Notes under the pieces: model-generated
What the model saw: only the letters and a program-made list of their open reading frames with translations
Databases searched by the model: none
What the model was told of the DNA's origin: nothing
Source of the DNA: Corallococcus sp. NCRR
GTDB taxonomy: Bacteria > Myxococcota > Myxococcia > Myxococcales > Myxococcaceae
Assembly (NCBI RefSeq): GCF_026965535.1
Contig: NZ_CP114039.1
Span: 3,100,001 to 3,164,000, forward strand
Direction: 5' to 3'
Length of the DNA: 64,000 nucleotides
In this document: positions 16,354-24,325 of the stretch, in pieces
Layout: every line of letters starts with the position of its first letter
How positions within the stretch are numbered: the first letter of the stretch is position 1
Program-made: the position numbers and the translations under genes

Positions 16354-17412
16354 ATGCGCACGGCATTGTTCATCCACTCCATCCTCGCGATGCTCCTGTG
16401 CGCGTGCGCCGGTCTTACTCCAGGCCCGCCCGCGGGCGACCCCACGCTGCGCCTGATGGACACCTTGCGTGCGCACGCACGGACGCACGCTCCCGTGTGC
16501 TCTCCCGCCGTGGCGCTGCTCCAGCCCGGAGGCGGCATCGACCTGGAGCGCCTCCGCGCCGCGGGTCACCCGGTCATCGTCTGGACCGTGAACGACGTGC
16601 CCACGATGCAGGCCCTGCTCCGGCGCGGCGTGGACGGCATCATCAGCGACCGGCCGGACCTCCTGATGCAGGCGGTGCGCGACTTCGACGCCAACGGTGA
16701 CGGCACGCCTGGAGACCTGCTGGACGCGGACGGCCTCATCGACCCGAAGCGCTTCGATGCGCAGGGCCACCGGGGCGCGCGGAACCTGCGGCCGGAGAAC
16801 ACGCTGCCCGCCTTCGAGGCCGCGCTCGACCACCGGATGACCACGCTGGAACTGGACACCGTCCTCACCGCCGACGGCGTCCCCGTGCTCTCCCACGACC
16901 CGGACCTGTCCCCCACGAAGTGCCGCCACACGGATGGAAGCCCGCTGCGCGCTCCCGTCCCCATCGCGGCCCTCACCGTCGAAGAGCTCCAGGCCACCTT
17001 CGTCTGCGACCAGCTCCTCCAGGACCGCCCGGACCAGACGAACGACCGGGCCCGCTCCCCGGAGGCCGTCGCGTTCGCCGCGCGCGCCGGGCTCCCGGAC
17101 CCGTACACCGTCCCCACCCTGCGCCAGGTGTTCGCCTTCGCGGCGGACCAGGCGGACGCCACCCATGAAGCCCGCGACCCGCTCCGCGCTCGGAACGCCC
17201 GCCGCGTCCGCTTCAATGTGGAACTCAAACGGGCCTCCGCGAAGACAGACGTCGCGCCAACCCATGGCGACGCGGTGGCCCGGGTCATCCAAGAAGCAGG
17301 GCTCGCACGGAGGGTGGACGTGCAGTCCTTCGACCTGCGCGCCGTGCGCTCCATGCAGGACCGCCACCCGGAGCTGCGCGCCGTGCTCCTCCTGGAGAGG
17401 GCGGCCGAGTAG
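16354..17412 (+). CDS. Glycerophosphodiester phosphodiesterase-family lipoprotein with permuted motif order
   Basis: The 352-residue protein has a lipoprotein signal (LLCAC). It contains GDPD signatures in unusual order. Residues about 70-104 hold the block that normally closes the TIM barrel (VIVWTVND, then GVDGIISDRPDLL). Only after an Asp/Gly-rich linker (DANGDG at about 112-117) come the usual opening motifs: HRGARNLRPENT (H139, R140, E148), E166/D168 and H181-D182. The chain ends after a strand near VQSFDLRAV, where a normal barrel would still need the last strands. The catalytic residues are retained, so glycerophosphodiester hydrolysis in the envelope is plausible. ATG start with GGAGGAAG at good spacing. 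Confidence 0.8.
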   Translation: MRTALFIHSILAMLLCACAGLTPGPPAGDPTLRLMDTLRAHARTHAPVCSPAVALLQPGGGIDLERLRAAGHPVIVWTVNDVPTMQALLRRGVDGIISDRPDLLMQAVRDFDANGDGTPGDLLDADGLIDPKRFDAQGHRGARNLRPENTLPAFEAALDHRMTTLELDTVLTADGVPVLSHDPDLSPTKCRHTDGSPLRAPVPIAALTVEELQATFVCDQLLQDRPDQTNDRARSPEAVAFAARAGLPDPYTVPTLRQVFAFAADQADATHEARDPLRARNARRVRFNVELKRASAKTDVAPTHGDAVARVIQEAGLARRVDVQSFDLRAVRSMQDRHPELRAVLLLERAAE

Positions 17413-17423
17413 CCAGACGGTCC

Positions 17424-17441
17424 ATTTCCCGCTTGGGAAAT
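17424..17441. terminator. Short inverted repeat after the GDPD gene
   Basis: ATTTCCC-GCTT-GGGAAAT forms a 7-bp stem with a 4-base loop starting 12 bases after the GDPD stop. There is no T-run after it. It may be a weak terminator or a protein-binding site for the marR promoter. Confidence 0.4.
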
Positions 17442-17448
17442 CAAGGAT

Positions 17449-17499
17449 TTAGTCAGGCGACGAAATCATCTTGCGCAAAATCGTTAGGGGCCTTACTAG
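17449..17499 (+). promoter_or_regulatory. Candidate MarR operator: spaced inverted repeat upstream of marR
   Basis: TTAGTCAGG (17449-17457) and CCTTACTAG (17491-17499) are inverted copies matching at eight of nine positions, 33 bases apart, in a locally AT-richer stretch just before the efflux operon. MarR-type repressors commonly bind inverted repeats in their own promoters. No clear -35/-10 pair was identified, so this is tentative. Confidence 0.35.
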
Positions 17500-17541
17500 A
17501 CGCCGGTCTTGATCCCTTCCCGTCCAAAAACCACCACGCCG

Positions 17542-18048
17542 ATGAAGCTCGTGCCCCGGTACGAGCGGCTGAAGCAGCTGGCCCAGCGCTTCCCCGCCTT
17601 GGACCCCAGCGCCATCGAGACGTGTCTGACGATGCTGCGTCTGTCCAATGAGCTGACCGAGGCCTACGAAGCGCACTTCGCGCGGCATGGCGTGTCCCAC
17701 GGGCGCTTCGTCGTGCTGGTGCAGCTGTTCGCGGCGGAGGACGCGGGGGAGACGCTGCGTCCCGCGGACCTCGCGGAGCTGGCGAGCTGCAGCCGCGCGA
17801 CCATCACCGGCCTGCTGGACACGCTGGAGAAGGACGGCTTCATCTCCCGCGTGGATCACCCCGAGGACCGGCGCATGTACTCCGTGCACCTCACCTCGAA
17901 GGGCCGCGAGTTCATCCTGGGCATGATGCCCGACCACTACCGCCGCATCGCCGCGCTCATGGCTCCCTTGAGCCTGGATGAGCGGGACACCCTCCGCGCC
18001 CTGCTCGCCAAGGTGTCCTCCGGCATCCCCGCCCTGCGGGACCCCTGA
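17542..18048 (+). CDS. MarR-family transcriptional regulator
   Basis: The 168-residue winged-helix regulator has helix-turn-helix ADLAELASCSRATITGLLDT and wing HPEDRRMYSVHLT, the hallmark DxR...LT of MarR proteins. It leads an operon with an EmrA-like adaptor (49 bases after) and an EmrB-like transporter. The usual logic is repression of the operon until a toxic ligand is bound. I chose the ATG at 17542 over a TTG 11 codons upstream; neither has a strong ribosome site, so translation may be weak. It could sense the product of the neighbouring synthase, but nothing in the sequence proves that. Confidence 0.88.
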   Translation: MKLVPRYERLKQLAQRFPALDPSAIETCLTMLRLSNELTEAYEAHFARHGVSHGRFVVLVQLFAAEDAGETLRPADLAELASCSRATITGLLDTLEKDGFISRVDHPEDRRMYSVHLTSKGREFILGMMPDHYRRIAALMAPLSLDERDTLRALLAKVSSGIPALRDP

Positions 18049-18097
18049 GCAGCCCCTTCCCACACCCCATTCTTCAACGCTGTACCGAGCAACAACC

Positions 18098-19381
18098 ATG
18101 ACGACCCGTACCGCTCCTTCCCTGGAAGCCGCTCCCGCCACCGAAGCCCCCGCCGTCGCGAAGCCCGCGAAGCGCTCGCGCGCCAAGCAGGTGCTGCCCA
18201 TCCTCGTGGGCGTGGCGGTGCTGGGCGGTGGCGCGCGCTTCCTCCTTACCCACGGCCACGAGTCCACCGACGACGCCCAGGTGGAGGGCCGCATCGCCAA
18301 CGTGTCGCCGCGCGTGGCCGGGCAGGTGGCCCGCGTGCTGGTGCAGGACAACCAGACGGTGAAGGCCGGTGACGTGGTGGTGGAGCTGGACCACGCGGAC
18401 CTGGACGCGCGCCTGGAGGTCGCTCGCGCGGACGTGATGAGCGCGGAGGCCCAGCTGTCCAACGCCCAGGCCCAGCTCACCCTCACGGAGGCCAACGCGG
18501 GCGCCAACCTGCGCCAGGCCCGCGCCGGCGTCACCCAGGCCTCCAGCGGCATCAGCTCCTCCAAGGCCGCGTTGGATCAGGCCCGCGCGGACGTGACCGC
18601 GTCCGAGGCCCGCTTCAAGCTGGCGGAGACGGACCTGGGCCGCATCAAGCAGCTGCGCGAGCAGGGCGCGGTGGCCCAGGCGGACCTGGACGCCCGTCAG
18701 GCTTCGTATGATCAGGCCAAGGCCGCCCTGGACCAGTCCCGCGCGCGGCTGACCTCCACCGAGGCCGGCATCCAGAGCTCCTCCGGTGGCCTGGAGGCCG
18801 CGCAGGGCAAGCTGTCCGCCGCGGAGACGGCGCCCGTGCAGGTGCAGGCCGCGCAGGCCGCGCTGAAGCTCGCGGAGGCGCGCCTCAAGCAGACCCGCGC
18901 CGCGCTGACGCTCTCGGAGCTGGCCGTGTCCTACGCGCAGGTGCGCGCCCCGGTGGACGGCGTGGTCAGCCGCCGCACCGTGGAGGTGGGGCAGATGGTG
19001 GGCCCGGAGCGCCCGCTGATGGCCATCGTCCCGCAGAACGACATCTGGGTCGTGGCCAACTTCAAGGAGGACCAGGTCGGTGAGATGCGCCCGGGCCAGC
19101 CGGTGGACGTGGAGGTGGACGCCTTCGGCAGCCACTCGTTCAAGGGCCACGTGGACAGCCTCGCGGGCGCCAGCGGCGCGCGCTTCGCCCTGCTGCCGCC
19201 GGACAACGCGTCCGGCAACTTCGTGAAGGTCGTGCAGCGCATCCCCGTGCTCATCCGCTTCGACGGCGACCGCAAGGACCTGCCCATCAAGCCGGGCATG
19301 AGCGTCTACGTCACCGTGGACACCCGCGCGAAGCCGGAGCCCCAGCAGTCGGCGGCGGCGGATACGCGGAAGGCGGAGTAA
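18098..19381 (+). CDS. EmrA/HlyD-type membrane fusion protein of a drug efflux pump
   Basis: The 427-residue periplasmic adaptor has an N-terminal anchor helix (about 32-50), a first lipoyl half (DDAQVEGRIANVSPRVAGQV), a long Ala/Gln-rich coiled-coil hairpin (about 105-275), then the second lipoyl half (VRAPVDGVVSRRTVEVGQMV) and a beta-barrel domain. It links the inner-membrane pump encoded next to an outer-membrane channel not present here. The frame is open upstream to 17978 but overlaps marR; the ATG at 18098 begins a normal adaptor. Confidence 0.9.
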   Translation: MTTRTAPSLEAAPATEAPAVAKPAKRSRAKQVLPILVGVAVLGGGARFLLTHGHESTDDAQVEGRIANVSPRVAGQVARVLVQDNQTVKAGDVVVELDHADLDARLEVARADVMSAEAQLSNAQAQLTLTEANAGANLRQARAGVTQASSGISSSKAALDQARADVTASEARFKLAETDLGRIKQLREQGAVAQADLDARQASYDQAKAALDQSRARLTSTEAGIQSSSGGLEAAQGKLSAAETAPVQVQAAQAALKLAEARLKQTRAALTLSELAVSYAQVRAPVDGVVSRRTVEVGQMVGPERPLMAIVPQNDIWVVANFKEDQVGEMRPGQPVDVEVDAFGSHSFKGHVDSLAGASGARFALLPPDNASGNFVKVVQRIPVLIRFDGDRKDLPIKPGMSVYVTVDTRAKPEPQQSAAADTRKAE

Positions 19382-19387
19382 CCCCCC

Positions 19388-20938
19388 GTGGACGCGCGTC
19401 GAGACGTCATCCAAGGTTCCAAGGCGGGCATCACCATCGCGGCCATGGCCGCGGCGCTGATGTCCGTGCTGGACATCTCCATCGTCAACGTGGCCCTGAG
19501 CGACATCCGCGCGAGCTTCGGCACGCCGTTGGATCAGATCGCCTGGGTGTCGACCGGCTACATGATGGCCAACGTGGTGGTCATCCCGATGACGGGCTGG
19601 CTCCAGCGCCGCTTCGGCTACCGGAGATACTTCACCTTCTCCATCCTCCTCTTCACGGTGGCCAGCGTGCTGTGCGGCCTGTCGTGGAACCTGCCCTCGC
19701 TGGTGGCCTTCCGCATCCTCCAGGGCATGGGCGGCGGCGCCATCATCCCCACGTCCCAGGCCATCCTCTTCGCCCGCTACCCGCGCGAGGAGCACGGCAT
19801 GGCGGGCGCGCTCTTCGGCCTGGGCGCCGTGACGGGCCCGCTGCTGGGGCCCACCGTGGGCGGGCTCCTCATCGAAGCGGCGAGCTGGCACTGGATCTTC
19901 CTCATCAACGTGCCGGTGGGCCTCTTCGCCGCGTACATGGCGTGGCGCTCCATCGAGCAGCCCCACTTCGAGCCGTCCACGGAGAAGGTGGACCGCAACG
20001 GCATCGCGCTGCTCGCCGTGGGCATGGCGTGCCTCCAGTACGTGCTGGAGGAGGGGCACCGCGAGGACTGGTTCGACAGCCGGCTCATCACCCTGCTGGC
20101 GGTCATCGCGGGCATCGCGCTCATCACCTTCGTCGTCCACGAGCTGGAGACCCCCAGCCCCGTGGTGGACCTGCGCGTGTTCGCCAACCGCTCCTACTCC
20201 GCGGCCACGGGGGTGAACTTCCTGGTGGGCACGGCGCTGTTCTCCGGCTCGTTCCTCTTCAGCCTCTTCTGCGGCTCGGTGATGCGCTACGAGGCGCTGG
20301 ACATCGGGCTCATCTTCCTCAAGGGCAGCGCCATCCAGGTGCTGCTGATGCCGCTCATCGGCAAGTTCGGCGGCAAGGTGGACGGCCGGTTCCTCATCGG
20401 CTTCGGCGTGCTGGGCGTGAGCCTGTCCTTGTGGACCAACGGCCACCTGACCACGCGCGTGGATGAAATGACCCTCATCACGCCGGTGTTCATCCGCGCC
20501 TGCTCGCTGGGCTTCATCTTCGTGCCGCTGTCGGTGATGGCGCTCAGCAACCTGCGCCCGGAGCAGCGAGGCAACGCGGCGGGCCTCTTCAACCTCACCC
20601 GCGAATTGGGCGGCTCCATTGGCACCGCGTGGATGAGCAGCGCGCTCAGCCGCTCCACCCAGGCCAACTTCACCGCCATCACCTCGCACGTGGACGTCTA
20701 CGGGCAGGTGGCCCAGGAGCAGGTCGCCTCCATGACGGGCGCCATGGCCTCCCGGGGCGTGCTCAACCCCACGGGCGCGGCCTACGGCCTCTTGAGTCAG
20801 CGCATCAGCGCGCAGGCGCTGGTGCGGGCCTTCAACGCCAACTTCCTCATCCTCGCCGCGCTGTTCGTCTGCGCCCTCATCCTGGTGGCCATGCTCCAGA
20901 AGGCGGACCCCAACGTGAAGGTGGAAGGCGCGCACTAG
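19388..20938 (+). CDS. DHA2-family (EmrB-like) 14-TM multidrug MFS transporter
   Basis: The 516-residue integral membrane protein has the features of proton-driven DHA2 exporters: the first helix motif LDISIVNVALSDIR, the loop after helix 2 with WLQRRFGYRR, and the antiporter motif C (GPLLGPTVGGLL). It starts with GTG six bases after the emrA stop, so the pair is co-translated and makes a tripartite pump with an external channel. The substrate is unknown; export of the neighbouring hybrid metabolite is possible. A strong hairpin closes the operon. Confidence 0.92.
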   Translation: MDARRDVIQGSKAGITIAAMAAALMSVLDISIVNVALSDIRASFGTPLDQIAWVSTGYMMANVVVIPMTGWLQRRFGYRRYFTFSILLFTVASVLCGLSWNLPSLVAFRILQGMGGGAIIPTSQAILFARYPREEHGMAGALFGLGAVTGPLLGPTVGGLLIEAASWHWIFLINVPVGLFAAYMAWRSIEQPHFEPSTEKVDRNGIALLAVGMACLQYVLEEGHREDWFDSRLITLLAVIAGIALITFVVHELETPSPVVDLRVFANRSYSAATGVNFLVGTALFSGSFLFSLFCGSVMRYEALDIGLIFLKGSAIQVLLMPLIGKFGGKVDGRFLIGFGVLGVSLSLWTNGHLTTRVDEMTLITPVFIRACSLGFIFVPLSVMALSNLRPEQRGNAAGLFNLTRELGGSIGTAWMSSALSRSTQANFTAITSHVDVYGQVAQEQVASMTGAMASRGVLNPTGAAYGLLSQRISAQALVRAFNANFLILAALFVCALILVAMLQKADPNVKVEGAH

Positions 20939-20962
20939 CCGCCGCTGCCGCTGGAAACGACA

Positions 20963-20998
20963 AAGCGCGGGTCCCCGGTGTGCTGGGGGCCCGCGCTT
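20963..20998. terminator. Strong hairpin terminator after the efflux operon
   Basis: A 14-bp stem (left arm 20963-20976, right arm 20985-20998, one T-G pair) with an 8-base loop is followed by CTTCGTTCC. It lies between the convergent emrB and protease genes and could stop both. Confidence 0.75.
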
Positions 20999-21026
20999 CT
21001 TCGTTCCGGGCGCTACGGGAAGACGG

Positions 21027-22562
21027 CTACCGGCGCCACTTCTGCGCGGCGGTGCCGTTGCACTCCCAGAGCTGGAGCGGGGTGCCGCTGGCGGAGTTGC
21101 CGCCCGTCACGTCCACGCACTTGTTGGCCTGGGGGTTCACCAGGTCACCGGCGCCGGAGAGGATGAACTGCTGTGCGGGGTTGCCGTTGCAGCTCACCAA
21201 CTGGATGGCCGTGCCGTTGGCGCTGGAGCCCCAGGCCACGTCCATGCACTTGCCGAACGCGCGCACCGTGCCGTCCGACATGAAGGTCCACTTCTGCGCG
21301 TTGGTGCCGTTGCAGTCCCACAGCTGCAGGCGGGTGCCGTCGTTGGTGTTGGAGTTGGGCACGTCGATGCACTTGTTCGCCAGGCCGATGATGGGGCCGC
21401 CCGTGCCGCCACCGCCCGTGGTGGTGAGCGACAGGCCGTAGGCGCTCAGGATGGGGAGGAGCGGCTGGAAGACGGTGTTGCCGCCGGAGGTGCAGTTGCC
21501 ACCCGCGCCGGACGTCACGCCCTGCGCCTGGTTGCCGGACAGCCACGAGCCGCCGGAGTCACCGCCCTCCGCGCACGCGCTGGACGCCGTGAGGCCGTAC
21601 ACCGGGCCCGCAGAGTAGTTCACCGTGACGTTCTTCCCCGTGATGACGCCGCAGCGCCAGCCCGTGGTGGAGCCCGAGCGACACACGGACGCGTTGACGC
21701 CCGCCTCCTGCGAGCCCTGCACCAGCACGTTGCCGCCCGCGTAGTTGTTCACCCACGGCTGCGACCCCCACGAGCCGTTGGTGCGCACCCAGGCGTAGTC
21801 GTTGCCGGGCCAGTTGGCGGCCACCACCGTGCCCTGCGCCACGCCGTTGAAGCCGCTGGTGCCCGTGCCCGGCCCGCCGCAGTGGCCCGCCGTCACGAAG
21901 CCGCCCGCCACCGGGAAGCCGATGGAGCAGCGCGAGCCGCCCGGGTAGTACGCGTCACCGCCGCGCAGGTCGTACACCGGCTGGAACTCCTCGCGCGACG
22001 GCACCGTGCGCACCGCGGGGTGCTTCACGCCCGCCTTCGCGACGAAGTCCGTGCCGCCCGTCAGCGCGGAGTCCTGCGCCAGCACCACCACGCTGTTCGT
22101 CATCACGTCCACGTACCAGGCATGCACGGCGCGGCCCGCCATCCGGCTGTCGCGGTCCAGCCGGGCCTTCACCGCCTCCAGCTCCGCCTGCGTGTACTTC
22201 ACCTTCTGGGGCACCGCCCCCGCGCGGCGCACCGCGTCCGCGTCCGCGTCCGTCGTCACGCCCACCACCAGCGCGCTGCCGTCCGCGTTCATCCACGCGC
22301 CGCCAAAGCGCGCGCCCAGCTCCGCGCGCAGGGTCCCCTCCACGCGCACCGCCGCCGCCTCCGACGCCAGCCGCTGCTTCGCGCCGTCCGCCGTCAGGCC
22401 CAGGTCCCGCTGCATCGCGGAGAGCAGGTCGGGCGACACGTCGTGCGCCAGCGCCGCTTCCGCCTGTGAAGGCGCCGCCATCGCCATCGAGGGAATCACG
22501 CTCAACGTGGCGCCAGCGAACAGCGCCGTCGCGGTGGAGAACAGCCCGGAGGTCCGCTTCAT
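21027..22562 (-). CDS. Secreted alpha-lytic-type serine protease (S1 family) with ricin-type lectin domain
   Basis: The 511-residue secreted enzyme has a Sec signal (about 1-30, cleaved near AMAAPS); a pro-region of about 160 residues of the alpha-lytic kind that assists folding; then a chymotrypsin-fold domain with H227 (VTAGHCG), D255 (GNDYAWVR) and S336 (CAEGGDSGGSW). After a TTTGGGGTGG linker comes a beta-trefoil of about 125 residues with three QxW-type repeats (LQLWDCNG, IQLVSCNG, LQLWECNG), a carbohydrate-binding module. It probably digests prey proteins while bound to glycans. The ATG at 22562 has AGGCAGGA upstream; an in-frame extension to 22625 lacks signal-peptide features. Confidence 0.93.
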   Translation of the reverse strand: MKRTSGLFSTATALFAGATLSVIPSMAMAAPSQAEAALAHDVSPDLLSAMQRDLGLTADGAKQRLASEAAAVRVEGTLRAELGARFGGAWMNADGSALVVGVTTDADADAVRRAGAVPQKVKYTQAELEAVKARLDRDSRMAGRAVHAWYVDVMTNSVVVLAQDSALTGGTDFVAKAGVKHPAVRTVPSREEFQPVYDLRGGDAYYPGGSRCSIGFPVAGGFVTAGHCGGPGTGTSGFNGVAQGTVVAANWPGNDYAWVRTNGSWGSQPWVNNYAGGNVLVQGSQEAGVNASVCRSGSTTGWRCGVITGKNVTVNYSAGPVYGLTASSACAEGGDSGGSWLSGNQAQGVTSGAGGNCTSGGNTVFQPLLPILSAYGLSLTTTGGGGTGGPIIGLANKCIDVPNSNTNDGTRLQLWDCNGTNAQKWTFMSDGTVRAFGKCMDVAWGSSANGTAIQLVSCNGNPAQQFILSGAGDLVNPQANKCVDVTGGNSASGTPLQLWECNGTAAQKWRR

Positions 22563-22692
22563 CGGGTCCTGCCTTTCATGCTTCGGGGAGCCCGAAGCGA
22601 AACCCGACTGAGCCGCGAAGGTCAATCAATTCAAGGATTGCTTAAAATCTCCGACATTTTTGCGTGGCCGAAGAAAGTCAGAGGAAACAAGA

Positions 22693-22724
22693 AGGCCCGG
22701 TGCGTCATGAGACGCACCGGGCCT
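22693..22724. terminator. Perfect 14-bp hairpin terminator for the lyase gene
   Basis: Arms 22693-22706 and 22711-22724 pair perfectly around ATGA. Read leftward the stem is followed by TTCTTGTTTCCTCT, a T-rich run, so it terminates the minus-strand lyase transcript before the protease gene. Confidence 0.8.
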
Positions 22725-22752
22725 GGGGACTTGCTTCGGTGTCGAGCGGAAG

Positions 22753-23811
22753 TTAGCGCTTCGCGCGCGGGGCCAGCGCGCGGGCGGGGGCCCGGCGGCG
22801 GCGCAGCGCGACAGCGCCCAGCATCAGCAGGGCACCGGCGAAGGGCAGGGTGCCGGACGTGCCGGACGCGCTGCAGCCCCCCGCCATGGCGTCGGACGAG
22901 TCCGGCAGGCCATTGGGGTTGTTGGACACGGGCGTGGGGGTGGGCGTCTGGCCGCCCACGCTGGGGAGCTGGGTGGTGGGCAGCTGCGGCGCCGGGGTCT
23001 CCGTCGCCGGGGTCTCCGTCACCGGCGTGGGGTCTTCCTGCGGGATGGTCGTGTCATCCGGCACGGGCGTGGGCACGGGCGTCTCCTCCACCGGCGCGGG
23101 CGCGGGCGGCATCACGTCCTCGAGCGTCGTCGCCATGGTGAAGCCGTCGTGGAAGATGGTCCCTTCGGGCTTGATGGCGTTGTCGCGGTACAGGCCCATC
23201 TTCAGGTAGTTGAGCTCCTTGCCGAACTGGTTGGCGCCGTAGGTCTTCGGCAGCACGTGCTCGCCGTTGTGCCACAGCTCCACGAAGCCGACCTTCTTGT
23301 CGGAAGACCACTTCACGTGCAGCACGAAGTCGTGCCAGTTGCCCTTGTCGATGGAGGTCTGCCACAGCACGGGTGTGGTGTTACCGCCCACGCGCAGGTT
23401 GATCTTGTCCCCGCGCACGAAGAACTCCAGCGGCGGCGAGCCACAGCAGCTCTCCTGGTGCCACTGGGTGATGACCTGCCACGAGTCATGCACCGGGTAG
23501 TTCGAGGGAAAGAGCGTGCTCCACTTGTAGTAGTACTCCTTCCCCTGCGTCTCGTGGGTCAGGTAGAGCAACTCGTTGCGGTTGCCGCTGGCGTTGATGG
23601 GATTGTCGCCCTGCTTCACAGTGGCCTTGAGGGCGTACCTGCCGTCACGCACCACGTCGGTCACGACCTGCAAGCGGCTGTTGGCAACGGCCTGTTGGCG
23701 CGTCCACTGGGACGTGTTGCCGGTCTCGAAGTCGCCCTTCCAGAGAACGCCAGCGAAAGACAGGGCCGGCATCAGGGAGGCCGCGGCAACGAGCTGAAGG
23801 AGTCGCTTCAA
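22753..23811 (-). CDS. Polysaccharide lyase (heparin-lyase/PL20-like fold) with MYXO-CTERM tail
   Basis: The 352-residue protein has a signal peptide, a jelly-roll body of about 210 residues with FETGNTSQW, GNRNELLYL, YYYKWSTLFP and WHDFVLHVKW motifs typical of the heparin-lyase-like group, then a Pro/Thr-rich stalk (about 235-305) and a C-terminal sorting signal: GGCSASG, a hydrophobic helix and RRRR. That tail is the MYXO-CTERM type, processed for cell-surface display in myxobacteria. The start is an unusual TTG at 23809-23811, chosen because AAAGGA lies eight bases upstream and the signal peptide follows directly. The exact polysaccharide is unknown. Confidence 0.85.
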   Translation of the reverse strand: MKRLLQLVAAASLMPALSFAGVLWKGDFETGNTSQWTRQQAVANSRLQVVTDVVRDGRYALKATVKQGDNPINASGNRNELLYLTHETQGKEYYYKWSTLFPSNYPVHDSWQVITQWHQESCCGSPPLEFFVRGDKINLRVGGNTTPVLWQTSIDKGNWHDFVLHVKWSSDKKVGFVELWHNGEHVLPKTYGANQFGKELNYLKMGLYRDNAIKPEGTIFHDGFTMATTLEDVMPPAPAPVEETPVPTPVPDDTTIPQEDPTPVTETPATETPAPQLPTTQLPSVGGQTPTPTPVSNNPNGLPDSSDAMAGGCSASGTSGTLPFAGALLMLGAVALRRRRAPARALAPRAKR

Positions 23812-24325
23812 ACAGGGGTCCTTTCGGTCCGGGTTGGGCCACGAGGACACGCGGCGGGAAAAAAGCCTTCCCGCCCCCTCCCGCCTGCCAACCCCCTGCC
23901 GCACGCGCGCCTGGCGGGCCGCCTGGTGGGGCATGAAGCGGACAAGGCCCTGCCGCCCGTCACTTCCCCAGGCATGCCGAAGCGCGTGATTCCGGGTGGA
24001 TGCGGGCGCTCAAACCATCCGGCGAGAGCAGCCGTGCAGCCGAGCCCCCGGGCGTCATCCCCCCAACAACCTGACGGCCCGGCGCCCTGTCTCCCTGTCG
24101 CATCGGACGTGGGAAGTGGGGCCTTTTTTCAAGATCGGCGGAGCAGCCCGTCTATTGGTGCGTGTGTCACCCCAAACATCCGATGCGCCTGTTCTCCCAC
24201 CGCCTTGCTGCCCACCGCGTCATGGAACGCCTGGAGGCAGGGGACGGAGCCAGGTCGGCGTTCGTCGGAGGTTGGTGTAGAACGGCCCGGAGGGGCGGCA
24301 GGGGGGAGACGCCCGAGGGGACCGC
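23812..24325. other. 514-base intergenic region between divergent genes
   Basis: This separates the leftward lyase gene from the rightward TPR-CHAT gene and should contain both promoters. A run of six T's follows GGGGCC at about 24116-24127, with a weak 5-bp partner near 24076. I see no supported gene, RNA or repeat. Confidence 0.35.

Noticed and set aside
18074-20935. A 953-codon open frame antisense to emrA-emrB
   Set aside because: His/Arg-rich shadow translation of the efflux genes, no recognisable domains.
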